Origin: Nocardioides sp.
GTDB lineage: Bacteria; Actinomycetota; Actinomycetes; Propionibacteriales; Nocardioidaceae
NCBI GenBank assembly: GCA_002729525.1
Contig: PBYI01000039.1
Coordinates: forward strand, 1-64,000
DNA length: 64,000 nt
Reading direction: 5' to 3'
Under the pieces are notes generated by a model that was given only the letters and a program-made list of their open reading frames with translations, searched no databases and was not told where the DNA came from. Of this stretch, positions 9,096 to 18,365 are shown in pieces (position 1 is the stretch's first letter; the number at the start of each line of letters is the position of its first letter). Made by a program: the position numbers and the translations under genes.

Positions 9096-11642
9096 TCAGC
9101 GGGCGTCGCGCTCCTGCGCAGCCAGGGCGCGGGCGACCTCGTCGCGGCCCTCGCGCACGTAGCGCAGCGAGCCGGGACCGGTCCGCTCCGCGTCCGGGCC
9201 GGCGAGCCAGGCGTCGACCTTCTCCAGCAGGGCGGCGGAGGCCTGCCGCACCGGGAACATGCCCTGGAGCGACACCGCTGCGCGCTTCTGGCCGATCCGG
9301 GTCCAGGTCTCCGGGACCGCCTCGAGGTAGCGGTCGACGTACGGCGCCAGCAGCTCCTCCTGGCCACCGCGGTGGAAGGCCAGCGCGATGCTGCGCGACG
9401 CCTCGTTGGTGGTGTTCTCGTCGACCATGGCGGCCTGCCAGGCCTGCTCCTTGGCCTCGGCGGTGGGCATCGAGGCCCGCGCGGCGGCGGCGTGCTCCTG
9501 GCCGGCGACGGTGCCGTCTGCCGCGAGCTCGGCGTCGATCCGCGCGTCGTCGGCCTTGCCGTTGGTGGCCAGCGCGGTCACCAGCGACCACCGCAGGTCG
9601 GTGTCGACCGCGAGGCCCTCGATCTTCCAGGAGCCGTCGAGCAGCGCCTCGAGGTCGGCCACGGCCTCGTCGCTGCGCGCGGCGGCGGCGTAGGAGCGGA
9701 CGAAGGTGAGCTGCTGGTCGGTGCCCGGCTCGGCCTCGTCGACCAGTCGACGCAGGCCGCGCTCCCAGGTGGCGCCGAGCTCGGCGCGGTGGGCCGGGGC
9801 GGAGTAGAGGCCCACGGCCTGGGCGGCGTACGTCGGGATGCGCGTCACGCCCCAGGCGTCGGTCTCCTGGCCGATGTTGCGCAGCACGAGGTCGACGAAG
9901 TCGGTGGCGCTCATCTCGGCGTCGCGGGTCATGTCCCAGGCGGCGCCCCAGACCAGGGCGCGGGGGAGGGAGTCGCCCAGTCGCGAGAGCCCCTCGATGA
10001 CCGTGGCCAGCGAGCGCTCGTCGAGCCGGATCTTGGCGAACGCCAGGTCGTCGTCGTTGAGCAGCGGCAGGTCGGGCTGGGTCTCCCCGACGAGCTCGGC
10101 GACCTCGGTGGCCTCGCCCTCGACGTCGGTCTCGACGTAGCGGCGACGCACGAGTGCGCCGTCGACGAGGTCGTAGAGGCCGATGCCGAGCCGGTGGCGG
10201 CGCAGCGTCGGGTAGTCGGGGTGTGCGGTCTGGCGGACGACCACGCGCGAGTAGGCGCCGTCGGCGTCCAGGTCGAACTCCGGCGCGAGGGTGTTGGTGC
10301 CGGCGGTCTGGAGCCACTCGGTGGCCCAGCCGCGCAGCTCGCGGCCGGAGGCCTTCTCCAGCGAGACCAGCAGGTCCTCGAAGGTGGAGTTGCCGTAGGC
10401 GTGGTCGGCGAAGTACTGCCGCAGGCCGGCGAGGAACGGGTCGAGGCCGACCCACGCGACGAGCTGCTTGAGCACTGAGGCGCCCTTGGCGTAGGTGATC
10501 ATGTCGAAGTTGACCTCGACGGCCTCGAGGTCGACGTTGTCGGCCGCGATCGGGTGCGTCGAGGGCAGCTGGTCGGCGCGGTAGCCGGTCTGCTTGCGGG
10601 CGTTGGTGAAGCCGGTCCAGGCGTCGGTGAAGTCGGTCGCCTCGGCCTCGCACCAGTAGCAGGCCCACTCGGCGAACGACTCGTTCAGCCAGAGGTCGTC
10701 CCACCACTTCATGGTCACCAGGTCGCCGAACCACATGTGCGCCATCTCGTGGGTGATCACCGAGCAGCGGAACTCGTAGAACGAGCGCGGCTGGCGCGAG
10801 CGGGGGAGGTACTCGTCGCGCAGGGTCACGCACCCGGCGTTCTCCATCGCGCCCATGTTGTACTCCGGCACGTACAGCTGGTCGTACTTCTCGAACGGGT
10901 ACTGACCGAAGTGCTCCTCGAAGTGCCCGAACGACTCGCGGGTGATCTTGACGAGCTCCTCGCGGTCGAGGTGCTCGACCAGCGACTGCCGGCAGTAGTG
11001 GCCGAGCGGGATCTCGCCGAATGGGCCCTCGTAGGTGTCGTGCACGCCGTGGTACTCGCCGGCAACGACGGCGGTGACGTACGTCGACATCGGCTTGGTG
11101 GTGGGGAAGCGCCACACGGCCTTGCCGCCGCCGAGCGCCTCGGGCTCGGGGGTCGGGGCGTTGGAGACGACCACCCAGTGCTCGGGCGCGGTCACGTGGA
11201 AGGTGAAGACGCTCTTGAGGTCGGGCTGCTCGAAGGTCGTGAAGACACGGCGCGCGTCGGGCACCTCGAACTGCGAGTAGAGGTAGACCCGGTCGTCGAC
11301 GGGGTCGACGAAGCGGTGCAGGCCCTCACCGGTGTGGGAGTAGGCCATGTCGGCCCGGACGACGAGGGTGTTCTCGGCCGCCAGCCCGGGCAGCGGGATG
11401 CGGCCGTCGTCGTAGGTGTCGGGGTCCAGGGACACGCCGTTGAGCGTGATCTCGTGGACCGTCTCGGCCACCAGGTCGGCCCAGGTGTCGGCGCCGGGCT
11501 CGGCGCAGGTGAACTCCAGGGTGGTGGTCGAGCCGAAAACGGTGTCGCCCGTCGTGAGGTCCAGGTCGATGGCGTACGACGTGACGTCCAGGAGGGCGGC
11601 GCGGGTGGCGGCCTCGTCCCGGGTGAGGTTGGTTCCAGGCAT
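9096..11642 (-). CDS. pepN: Aminopeptidase N (M1 zinc metallopeptidase)
   Basis: An 848-residue cytosolic M1 aminopeptidase, full length. It removes N-terminal residues from peptides, including those released by Clp and proteasome. The exopeptidase motif is NMGAMENAG (about residue 262), the zinc site HEMAHMWFGD (about 297-301) followed by the third ligand Glu in WLNESFAEW about 18 residues later, and the catalytic Tyr region is MITYAKGASVL. The C-terminal 400 residues form the ERAP1-like helical domain. The ATG at 11642 (MPGTNLTRDEA) has AGG about 9 nt upstream; an ATG at 11651 would add three residues but has no usable spacing. Confidence 0.94.
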   Translation of the reverse strand: MPGTNLTRDEAATRAALLDVTSYAIDLDLTTGDTVFGSTTTLEFTCAEPGADTWADLVAETVHEITLNGVSLDPDTYDDGRIPLPGLAAENTLVVRADMAYSHTGEGLHRFVDPVDDRVYLYSQFEVPDARRVFTTFEQPDLKSVFTFHVTAPEHWVVVSNAPTPEPEALGGGKAVWRFPTTKPMSTYVTAVVAGEYHGVHDTYEGPFGEIPLGHYCRQSLVEHLDREELVKITRESFGHFEEHFGQYPFEKYDQLYVPEYNMGAMENAGCVTLRDEYLPRSRQPRSFYEFRCSVITHEMAHMWFGDLVTMKWWDDLWLNESFAEWACYWCEAEATDFTDAWTGFTNARKQTGYRADQLPSTHPIAADNVDLEAVEVNFDMITYAKGASVLKQLVAWVGLDPFLAGLRQYFADHAYGNSTFEDLLVSLEKASGRELRGWATEWLQTAGTNTLAPEFDLDADGAYSRVVVRQTAHPDYPTLRRHRLGIGLYDLVDGALVRRRYVETDVEGEATEVAELVGETQPDLPLLNDDDLAFAKIRLDERSLATVIEGLSRLGDSLPRALVWGAAWDMTRDAEMSATDFVDLVLRNIGQETDAWGVTRIPTYAAQAVGLYSAPAHRAELGATWERGLRRLVDEAEPGTDQQLTFVRSYAAAARSDEAVADLEALLDGSWKIEGLAVDTDLRWSLVTALATNGKADDARIDAELAADGTVAGQEHAAAARASMPTAEAKEQAWQAAMVDENTTNEASRSIALAFHRGGQEELLAPYVDRYLEAVPETWTRIGQKRAAVSLQGMFPVRQASAALLEKVDAWLAGPDAERTGPGSLRYVREGRDEVARALAAQERDAR

Positions 11643-11761
11643 GCCGGCCATCCTCGCACCCGGCCGGAGCCGCGACCCGTCGGGTGCGCGACCGCGGCGG
11701 ACCGCCGCGACACGCCGGAGTCCCGAGGTGCGTGACAGGGCGCGACACGCCGACGCGCCGC

Positions 11762-11806
11762 GTCCCACACGATGTTTCTCGTGTGATCTATGAGAACTTG
11801 TGGGAC
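11762..11806 (+). promoter_or_regulatory. Overlapping inverted repeats upstream of the CHAP gene
   Basis: In a locally AT-richer intergenic stretch, GTCCCACA (11762-11769) can pair with TGTGGGAC (11799-11806). CACACGA (11766-11772) can instead pair with TCGTGTG (11779-11785), and TTCTC with GAGAA inside the same loop. The CACA bases are shared, so the stems are mutually exclusive. This could be an operator or an RNA switch; the family is not recognised. Confidence 0.4.
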
Positions 11807-11872
11807 TTTTGTTGCGAAACACCCCGGATGTGCTTGACAGTGATCCCCGTGCTTCCCCACCGACGCCCCCAC

Positions 11873-13474
11873 ATGCGCCTCGCCGGTGCCCTGTCCGTGC
11901 TCCTCCTCGCCGCGGTGACCCCGGTCCTCGCCGGGCCGGCGGCCGCGCCGGCCGGAGCGGCGAGCACCTACCTGTGCGGCGGCTACAGCGGCTGCGCCAG
12001 CCGCGGCATGGGCAGCGGCGGCTACGCCCAGAACAGCGGGACCATGTACTGGCGCATGTACTCCGGCCACAACTGCACCAACTACGTCGCCTACCGCGTC
12101 ATCCAGGCCGGCGGGCCGAAGACCCGCCCGTGGTCGGGCAACGGCAACGCCACCAACTGGGGCCGCGAGCTCGCCGACATCACCGACTCCCGACCCGCCG
12201 TCGGCGCGGTCGCCTGGTGGAAGCGCGGCACGTCAGGCGGTTCGTCGGGCCACGTCGCGTGGGTCGAGGAGGTCGTGTCGGCGACCGAGATCGTGGTCTC
12301 CGAGGACAGCTGGGGCGGCGACTTCGACTGGCGCCGGATCACCAAGACCGGCTCGAGCTGGCCGGACGGCTTCATCCACCTCGTCGACAAGACGGTCGAG
12401 AACGTCACCGCCCCCACGGTGATCGGCAACGCCCAGGTCGGTGCCGCCCTCGGCGTCAGCACGGGGTCCTGGACGCCGTCGCCTCGGCGCTTCGCGTTCC
12501 AGTGGTACGCCGACGGGCAGCCCATCGACGGCGCCACCCGGCGTCGCCTCCCGATCGGCCCCGAGCTCGCCGGCACGACGGTCGGCGTCCGCGTGACCGC
12601 TCGCAAGCCCGGCCACACCGCGGGCGCCGCCAACGCCGTGCTCGACGGCACGGTCGACCGCGGCGACCTGGTCCCCGCCGCCGCCCCGGTGGTGGACGGC
12701 GACACCGTGCTCGGGCAGGACCTCGTCGCCACGCCGGGCGGCTGGTCGCCGACGCCGGAGATCTCCGTGTGGCGCTGGAAGGCCGACGGGGTCAACATCA
12801 CCGGCCAGACCCAGCCCCGCCTGCGCCTCACCGAGGAGCTGCTCGGCAAGAGCATCTCGGTCGTCCACGTCGTCCGTCGCGACGGCTACCGCCGCGGCAC
12901 CGCGTTCGGCGAGCAGTCGCTTGGCCCGGTCGTCGCGGGCGTCGTGGAGTTCGGCAGCGAGCCCACCGTGCGCGGTCGCCGATGGCTCGGCAAGGCCGTG
13001 GCGGTGTCGGGCGGCGAGACCACGCCGGCCGACGCGACCACCGCCGTGACCTGGCTGCGCGACGGCGAGCCGATCCCGGGCGCGAACGCGCGCCGCTACG
13101 AGCCGACCGCGCAGGACGTCGGGCGCGCGCTCTCCGTGCGGATGGCGGCCACGAAGGAGTCCTGGCGCGGCGCCCTGCGGACCGTCGACGTCGGCACCGT
13201 CTCGACCAAGGCCGACGTACGGGCGAAGGCCGCCGGCCGCTCGCGGGCCGCGGTGGTCGTCGTCCGGGCGACGGCTGCTGGTCTGGGACGGCTGTCCGGA
13301 CCGGTCACCGTCCGGATCGGCCGCAACGTCGTCGAGGGCGAGCTCGTCGACGGTGCAGCCAAGGTCCGGGTCGAGGGGCTCGCGCCGGGCACCCGCCGGG
13401 TGCTGGTGAAGACCACCGGCACCGACGCGGTGCGCCAGGGCCGGACGGCGTTCCAGGTGCGCGTCAAGCGCTGA
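11873..13474 (+). CDS. Secreted CHAP-domain peptidase/amidase with Ig-like repeats
   Basis: A 533-residue exported protein. From ATG 11873 there is a signal peptide (MRLAGALSVLLLAAVTPVLA, cleavage near AGAAS). A CHAP domain follows at about residues 30-165, with catalytic Cys in GHNCTNYVAYR and His in SSGHVAWVEEV; CHAP enzymes cut peptidoglycan stem or cross-bridge peptides. Residues about 175-445 contain three bacterial Ig-like modules with the pattern W(S/T)P-x-P-x-W-x-A-D-G-x-x-I-x-G, probably wall binding. The last 80 residues form another beta-rich module. No ribosome binding site is clear; ATG 11828 and GTG 11840 are in-frame alternatives. A hairpin lies downstream at 13495-13522. Confidence 0.82.
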   Translation: MRLAGALSVLLLAAVTPVLAGPAAAPAGAASTYLCGGYSGCASRGMGSGGYAQNSGTMYWRMYSGHNCTNYVAYRVIQAGGPKTRPWSGNGNATNWGRELADITDSRPAVGAVAWWKRGTSGGSSGHVAWVEEVVSATEIVVSEDSWGGDFDWRRITKTGSSWPDGFIHLVDKTVENVTAPTVIGNAQVGAALGVSTGSWTPSPRRFAFQWYADGQPIDGATRRRLPIGPELAGTTVGVRVTARKPGHTAGAANAVLDGTVDRGDLVPAAAPVVDGDTVLGQDLVATPGGWSPTPEISVWRWKADGVNITGQTQPRLRLTEELLGKSISVVHVVRRDGYRRGTAFGEQSLGPVVAGVVEFGSEPTVRGRRWLGKAVAVSGGETTPADATTAVTWLRDGEPIPGANARRYEPTAQDVGRALSVRMAATKESWRGALRTVDVGTVSTKADVRAKAAGRSRAAVVVVRATAAGLGRLSGPVTVRIGRNVVEGELVDGAAKVRVEGLAPGTRRVLVKTTGTDAVRQGRTAFQVRVKR

Positions 13475-13494
13475 TCCCCGGCAGCAGACCGCGC

Positions 13495-13522
13495 GGGGCG
13501 TCCGGGAACAACCGGGCGCCCC
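13495..13522 (+). terminator. Terminator downstream of the CHAP gene
   Basis: GGGGCGTCCGG (13495-13505), loop GAACAA, CCGGGCGCCCC (13512-13522): an 11-bp stem with one G-U pair, 20 bp after the stop. Confidence 0.65.
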
Positions 13523-13541
13523 GTCGGCGTTGCAGGCCTAC

Positions 13542-14141
13542 GTGACTCACGCAGACTTCTGGTTCGACCCGCTGTGCCCCTTCGCCTGGATCTCCTCCCG
13601 CTGGATGCTGGAGGTCGAGCAGGTCCGCGACGTCCAGGTCGACTGGCACGTCATGAGCCTGGCCTACCTCAACCAGGACAAGGACATCCCCGACGAGTAC
13701 CGAGAGATGCTCAAGGACGCGTGGGGCCCCGTGCGCGTCGTGACCGCTGCCGGTCGTCGCCACGGCGCCGAGGTGCTCCTGCCGCTGTACACGGCGATGG
13801 GCACCCGGATCCACAACGACGGGCGGGGTGCGTCGCGCGACGTCGCCGTCGAGGTGCTCGCCGAGACCGGCCTGGACGCCGACCTGATCGAGGCCTGGGA
13901 CGACACGTCGTACGACGAGGCCATCAAGGAGTCGCACCACCGCGGCATGGACCAGGTGGGCGACGAGGTCGGCACGCCGACGATCGCGATCGAGGGGTCG
14001 GCGTTCTTCGGTCCGGTGCTCTCCGCCATCCCGCGCGGTGAGCAGGCCGGACGCATGTGGGACGGCGCGGTGCTGCTGGCGGAGTACCCCTACTTCCACG
14101 AGCTCAAGCGCAGCCGCGACCACGAGCTCGACTTCTCCTGA
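13542..14141 (+). CDS. DsbA-fold mycothiol-dependent nitroreductase family protein (Rv2466c-like)
   Basis: A 199-residue thioredoxin/DsbA-fold oxidoreductase. The start GTG 13542 gives VTHADFWFDPLCPFAWISSRW, matching the conserved N-terminus of the family; a TTG 12 bp upstream is possible. The known mycobacterial homologue uses a CPWC active site with mycothiol. Here the motif is C12-P-F-A15, so the second cysteine is missing and a monothiol mechanism would be expected. VGTPTIAIEGSAFFGPVLS near residue 150 is the cis-Pro/substrate region. The neighbours pepN and rpiB match the mycobacterial order. Confidence 0.85.
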   Translation: MTHADFWFDPLCPFAWISSRWMLEVEQVRDVQVDWHVMSLAYLNQDKDIPDEYREMLKDAWGPVRVVTAAGRRHGAEVLLPLYTAMGTRIHNDGRGASRDVAVEVLAETGLDADLIEAWDDTSYDEAIKESHHRGMDQVGDEVGTPTIAIEGSAFFGPVLSAIPRGEQAGRMWDGAVLLAEYPYFHELKRSRDHELDFS

Positions 14142-14171
14142 CGCTCCCCCAATGCCGCCGTCGGGCGGGCA

Positions 14172-14190
14172 CGTGACGCGGATCGTCACG
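14172..14190. promoter_or_regulatory. Inverted repeat upstream of the amidase gene
   Basis: CGTGACG (14172-14178), CGGAT, CGTCACG (14184-14190). It may be a weak terminator for the DsbA-fold gene or an operator for the amidase, whose ATG is 47 bp downstream. The sequence does not decide between them. Confidence 0.35.
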
Positions 14191-14236
14191 CGCCTGGTGT
14201 TGTTCCTGTTACTCAGGTGACGCATGATGTTGCGAC

Positions 14237-15412
14237 ATGGCTGAGCACTCGGGATGGCACGACGCCCGGCGACGCACGGTGGTGGCCGTGCCCGTGGTGG
14301 GCGCGACCGCGCTCTACCTCGCGACGCGGGGCGACGACGCGACGGCGCCCGAGGGTGCCGCGACCCTGAGCCTGGCGCCGGCGGGCGGTGGCGTGCGTGC
14401 CGCCGACATCGCGCTGGCCGCGCGGGCCGACCGCCGGATGGCCCGTACGGCGCCCCGGGCGGCCGCGGCCGGCGTGTGGCGCTCGGAGGTGATCCGCACC
14501 GACGTCTTCCGGATGGTGGGCGTCACCTGGGTCGGCGACCCGACCCGGGTGCGGGTCAAGGTGCACCGGCCCGGCACCGGCTGGACCCCGTGGCGGGTGC
14601 TCGCGCCGCAGACCGACGTGCCCGACGAGGGGGACGCCGAGGACGCCGGGCGCACCGGCACCGAGCTGGTCCTCACCGGCCGCGCCGACCGGATCGCCGT
14701 CGAGCTCACCGACGGGATCCGTGAGGACCTGGTGCTCACCCTCATCGAGCCCGACGGCTCGAAGGACACCCACCAGCTCACGCCCGGCAAGGAGGAGACC
14801 CGCCGCAACCGGCGCCGGCCCAGCATCCTCAGTCGCCGCGACTGGGGTGCCGACGAGTCCTGGCGCGACGGCGCCGCGCGCTACAACCGCACGATCCAGC
14901 AGATGCACGTGCACCACACGGTGAGCAGCAACGACTACTCCCGCGACGACGTGCCGGGCCTGATCCGTGGGATGTACCGCTACCACACCCACAACCTGGG
15001 CTGGTCCGACATCGGCTACAACTTCCTCGTCGACCGCTTCGGGCGGATCTGGCTGGGACGCGCCGGGGGCGCCAAGCGCAACGTGCGCGGAGCACACACG
15101 CTCGGCTTCAACCACCAGTCGTTCGGCGTCTCGGTGATCGGCAACTTCGAGACGGCTTCGCCGAGCAACCTGGTCGTCACCGCGCTGGTGCACCTCGGCG
15201 CCTGGAAACTGCACATGCACGGCCGCAACCCGACCGGCACAGTCGTCGCCTACTCGCGCGGCAGCGACAAGTACCCGTCGGGTCGCAAGGTCCGCCTGCC
15301 CACGATCGACGGGCACCGCGACACCAACGACACCGCCTGCCCGGGACGTCACCTGTACGCCCGCATCCCCGACGTACGCCGTCGGGCCAAGGCGCGCATC
15401 GCGCGCTTCTGA
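14237..15412 (+). CDS. N-acetylmuramoyl-L-alanine amidase / PGRP-type protein
   Basis: 391 residues. After a basic start (WHDARRR) there is a hydrophobic segment at about 14-30 (TVVAVPVVGATALYLA), probably an uncleaved anchor or signal. Residues 75-180 form a beta-rich domain (VWRSEVIRTDVFRMVGVTW). The amidase_2/PGRP domain lies at about 195-385, with zinc ligands visible as His in MHVHHTVSSNDYS, His in DGHRDTNDT and Cys in ACPGRHLY. It cleaves the amide between MurNAc and L-Ala in peptidoglycan. The stop codon region is duplicated (CGCGCTTCTG at 15402 and 15414). It is the second secreted wall enzyme within 3 kb. Confidence 0.88.
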   Translation: MAEHSGWHDARRRTVVAVPVVGATALYLATRGDDATAPEGAATLSLAPAGGGVRAADIALAARADRRMARTAPRAAAAGVWRSEVIRTDVFRMVGVTWVGDPTRVRVKVHRPGTGWTPWRVLAPQTDVPDEGDAEDAGRTGTELVLTGRADRIAVELTDGIREDLVLTLIEPDGSKDTHQLTPGKEETRRNRRRPSILSRRDWGADESWRDGAARYNRTIQQMHVHHTVSSNDYSRDDVPGLIRGMYRYHTHNLGWSDIGYNFLVDRFGRIWLGRAGGAKRNVRGAHTLGFNHQSFGVSVIGNFETASPSNLVVTALVHLGAWKLHMHGRNPTGTVVAYSRGSDKYPSGRKVRLPTIDGHRDTNDTACPGRHLYARIPDVRRRAKARIARF

Positions 15413-15513
15413 CCGCGCTTCTGGCGGCTCCTGACGGCGCTGACCTGCGGCGGAAGTGGGCGGAGCGACGTACGTCACGTCTCCCGACCATGCCCGTGGC
15501 GGGACTTTCGTCC

Positions 15514-15519
15514 TAGCCT
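15514..15519 (+). promoter_or_regulatory. -10 box of the MOSC gene (leaderless geometry)
   Basis: TAGCCT ends 7 nt before the GTG at 15527 and no Shine-Dalgarno sequence is present. Confidence 0.45.
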
Positions 15520-15526
15520 GACGGAC

Positions 15527-16420
15527 GTGAACGACGAGGTCACGGCAGCAGACGGGCGGGTGGACGGTGTCTACCGCTACCCGGTGAAGTCCCTGCGCGG
15601 ACACCGGCTCGACACCGCGGTGGTCGAGCCGTGGGGCCTGGCGGGTGACCGGCGCTGGATGGTCGTCGACGACCGGGGTCGCGCGGTCACCGCGCGGGAG
15701 ATCCCCTCGATGCTGCTGCTGTCGCCCGAGCCGACCGAGGACGGACTGCTCGTGCACGCGCCGGACCGCCGTCCGTTGCACGTCGCGTTCCCCGACCCGG
15801 GCCGCCAGGTGCCGGTGTCGCTGTGGAAGTCCGAGCTGACCGCCGCGGCCGACGAGGACGCCCACGACTGGTTCAGCACCGTGCTCGGTCGACGGGTGCG
15901 CCTGGTGCACCTCGACGCCCCGACGCGACGCACGGTCGACCCGCGGTTCGGCGCCCCCGACGACCGCGTCTCCTTCGCCGACGGTTTCCCGCTGCTGGTC
16001 GCCACCACGGCGTCGCTCGACGCGCTCAACGCGGCGCTCGCCTGCGCGCCGGTCCCAGGCCCGCAGATGACGATGGAGCGGTTCCGGCCCAACCTCGTGG
16101 TGGACGGCGCCGAGGCCTGGGGCGAGGACGACTGGCGCCGGGTCCGCATCGGCGGCACGACCTTCCGTGCCGTGAAGGGCTGCGGCCGGTGCGTGATGAC
16201 CACGATCGACCCCGACACCGCCGAGAAGCAGCGCGAGCCCATCCCGACGTTGGCGCGGCTGCGTCGCTGGGACGGGCAGGTGTGGTTCGGCGTCAACCTC
16301 GTGCCCGACGACCCGGGCGCCGTGGTGAGCGTGGGCGACGTCGTCGAGGTGCTGGAGGCCGTGGGGCCCGCTGACCGGGTCGGTCCGCTGCGCGCCGGCG
16401 TGGTCCCCGAGGCCGTCTGA
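15527..16420 (+). CDS. MOSC domain-containing protein (mARC/YcbX type)
   Basis: 297 residues. The N-terminal MOSC beta-barrel opens with GRVDGVYRYPVKSLRGHRLDTA and contains GLAGDRRWMVVD; the C-terminal MOSC domain has the conserved MTMERFRPNLVVDG and the Cys-containing KGCGRCVMTTIDPDT. In this family the cysteine ligates the molybdenum cofactor, and relatives reduce N-hydroxylated compounds. The specific substrate is unknown. The GTG start follows TAGCCT by 7 nt. Its stop codon lies inside the first unit of an 11-bp tandem repeat that fills the gap to metG. Confidence 0.88.
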   Translation: MNDEVTAADGRVDGVYRYPVKSLRGHRLDTAVVEPWGLAGDRRWMVVDDRGRAVTAREIPSMLLLSPEPTEDGLLVHAPDRRPLHVAFPDPGRQVPVSLWKSELTAAADEDAHDWFSTVLGRRVRLVHLDAPTRRTVDPRFGAPDDRVSFADGFPLLVATTASLDALNAALACAPVPGPQMTMERFRPNLVVDGAEAWGEDDWRRVRIGGTTFRAVKGCGRCVMTTIDPDTAEKQREPIPTLARLRRWDGQVWFGVNLVPDDPGAVVSVGDVVEVLEAVGPADRVGPLRAGVVPEAV

Positions 16421-16469
16421 GTCCCGTCCGAGTCCCGTCCGAGTCCCGTCCGAGTCCCGTCCGAGTCCC
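16419..16469 (+). repeat. 11-bp tandem repeat starting on the MOSC stop codon
   Basis: GAGTCCCGTCC is repeated four times perfectly (16419-16429, 16430-16440, 16441-16451, 16452-16462) plus a 7-bp partial copy. The first unit supplies the GA of the TGA stop. Confidence 0.9.
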
Positions 16470-16522
16470 ACCGGGGGAAACCGCGTCGAGGCGTCCGGAG
16501 CCCGGCTCCTAGGATCGTCGGC

Positions 16523-18316
16523 ATGACGCATGTCCTGTCCGCCGTCGCCTGGCCGTACGCCAACGGCCCGCGCCACATCGGCCACGTCGCCGGTTTCGGC
16601 GTGCCCTCCGACGTCTTCAGCCGCTACATGCGGATGGCCGGCCACGACGTGCTGATGGTCTCCGGCTCCGACGAGCACGGCACGCCCATCCTCATCGCCG
16701 CCGACGAGGAGGGGCTCTCGCCCCAGGCGCTGGCCGACCGCAACCACCGGGTCATCGCCGAGGACCTCGCCGCGCTCGGCTGCAGCTACGACCTCTACAC
16801 CCGCACCACCACCGGCAACCACCACGCCGTCGTGCAGGAGCTCTTCCTCGGTGTGTGGGAGAACGGCTACTTCGTCGAGCAGACGACGTACGGCGCCATC
16901 TCGCCGTCGACCGGCCGCACCCTGCCCGACCGCTACATCGAGGGCACCTGCCCGATCTGCAAGACGCCCGGGGCTCGCGGCGACCAGTGCGACGCCTGCG
17001 GCAACCAGCTCGACCCGGCCGACCTCATCGACCCGGTCAGCCGGATCAACGGCGAGACGCCGGAGTTCATCGAGACCCAGCACTTCTTCCTCGACCTGCC
17101 GGCGCTCGCCGAGGCGCTCACCGAGTGGCTCGACGGCCGCGAGGCGACGGGGCTGTGGCGCCCCAACGTCATCCGGTTCAGCCAGAACATCCTCAAGGAG
17201 ATCCGTCCACGCGCCATGACGCGCGACATCGACTGGGGCATCGCGGTGCCGCTCGACGGGTGGCGCGACAACCCGACGAAGAAGCTCTACGTCTGGTTCG
17301 ACGCCGTCATCGGCTACCTGTCCGCCTCGATCGAGTGGGCCCGTCGCACCGGCGACGCCGACGCGTGGCGCGCCTGGTGGAACGACCCGGAGGCGCTGTC
17401 CTACTACTTCATGGGCAAGGACAACATCACCTTCCACTCCCAGATCTGGCCGGCCGAGCTGCTGGCCTACTCCGGGAAGGGCAGTAAGGGCGGTCAGCCG
17501 CGCCAGTACGGCGAGCTCAACCTGCCCACCGAGGTGGTCTCGAGCGAGTTCCTCACGATGGAGGGCCGCAAGTTCTCCTCGTCGAAGAAAGTCGTCATCT
17601 CCGTCCGCGACCTGCTCAGCCGCTACCAGGCCGACGCGTTCCGCTACTTCGTCGCCTCCGCCGGCCCGGAGAGCCAGGACTCCGACTTCACCTGGTCGGA
17701 GTTCGTGCGCCGCACCAACGACGAGCTCGTCGCCGGGTGGGGCAACCTCGTCAACCGCACCGCCACGCTGATCGCGAAGAACTTCGGCGAGATCCCGCCC
17801 GCGGGCGTCCTCACCGAGGCCGACGAGGCCGTCCTCGCGACCGCCGGGCAGGCCTTCGAGGTCGTCGGCGACCTCATCGGCCGGCACCGCCAGAAGGCCG
17901 CCATCGGCGAGGCGATGCGCGCCGTCGGCGAGGTCAACAAGTACGTCTCCGACCACGAGCCGTGGAAGCTCAAGGGCGACGACGAGCGCGAGCGGCTCGG
18001 CACGATCCTGCACGTCACCGCGCAGTGCGTGGCCGACCTCAACCTCGTGCTCAGCCCCTTCCTGCCGTTCGCGGCCAACGACGTCGACCGGGCGCTCGGC
18101 GGAGCAGGCGAGATCGCCCCGATGCCGCGCATCGAGGACGTCGACGACCTCGACGGGGGAGCGGGCTACCCGGTCATCACCGGCGACTACACCGGTGCGC
18201 CCGCCTGGGAGCGCCGCCCGCTCGTCGTCGGCACGCCCGTCGCCAAGCCGACCCCGGTGTTCCGCAAGCTCGACCCCGCGGTCGCGGAGGAAGAGGTCGC
18301 ACGGCTCGGCGCCTGA
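16523..18316 (+). CDS. metG: Methionyl-tRNA synthetase
   Basis: A 597-residue class I synthetase charging tRNA-Met. The HIGH motif is RHIGHVAG at residues 17-24, the KMSKS-type loop is KFSSSKK near 350, and a zinc knob with CPIC (about 142) and CDAC (about 156) interrupts the catalytic domain. SDEHGTPI is also conserved. The anticodon-binding helical domain ends at the C-terminus and there is no fused EMAP/tRNA-binding domain, so this is the short form. TAGGAT lies 7 nt before the ATG (leaderless geometry). A REP-like element starts 5 bp after the stop. Confidence 0.95.
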   Translation: MTHVLSAVAWPYANGPRHIGHVAGFGVPSDVFSRYMRMAGHDVLMVSGSDEHGTPILIAADEEGLSPQALADRNHRVIAEDLAALGCSYDLYTRTTTGNHHAVVQELFLGVWENGYFVEQTTYGAISPSTGRTLPDRYIEGTCPICKTPGARGDQCDACGNQLDPADLIDPVSRINGETPEFIETQHFFLDLPALAEALTEWLDGREATGLWRPNVIRFSQNILKEIRPRAMTRDIDWGIAVPLDGWRDNPTKKLYVWFDAVIGYLSASIEWARRTGDADAWRAWWNDPEALSYYFMGKDNITFHSQIWPAELLAYSGKGSKGGQPRQYGELNLPTEVVSSEFLTMEGRKFSSSKKVVISVRDLLSRYQADAFRYFVASAGPESQDSDFTWSEFVRRTNDELVAGWGNLVNRTATLIAKNFGEIPPAGVLTEADEAVLATAGQAFEVVGDLIGRHRQKAAIGEAMRAVGEVNKYVSDHEPWKLKGDDERERLGTILHVTAQCVADLNLVLSPFLPFAANDVDRALGGAGEIAPMPRIEDVDDLDGGAGYPVITGDYTGAPAWERRPLVVGTPVAKPTPVFRKLDPAVAEEEVARLGA

Positions 18317-18320
18317 GTCA

Positions 18321-18365
18321 GGTGGTCGAGCCCGACGAGCGCAGCGAGGAGGTGTCGAGACCACC
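18321..18365 (+). repeat. Dispersed REP-like repeat, copy 3, overlapping the start of the DUF3626 gene
   Basis: GGTGGTCGAGCCCGACGAGC...GTGTCGAGACCACC, 45 bp, with terminal inverted repeat GGTGGTC/GACCACC. It is the reverse-oriented counterpart of 1040-1085. It lies between metG and the next gene and supplies in-frame GTG codons at 18322 and 18352. Confidence 0.75.

Noticed and set aside
11834..11839. TTGACA upstream of the CHAP gene as a -35 box
   Set aside because: A matching -10 would fall at or after the start codon at 11873.
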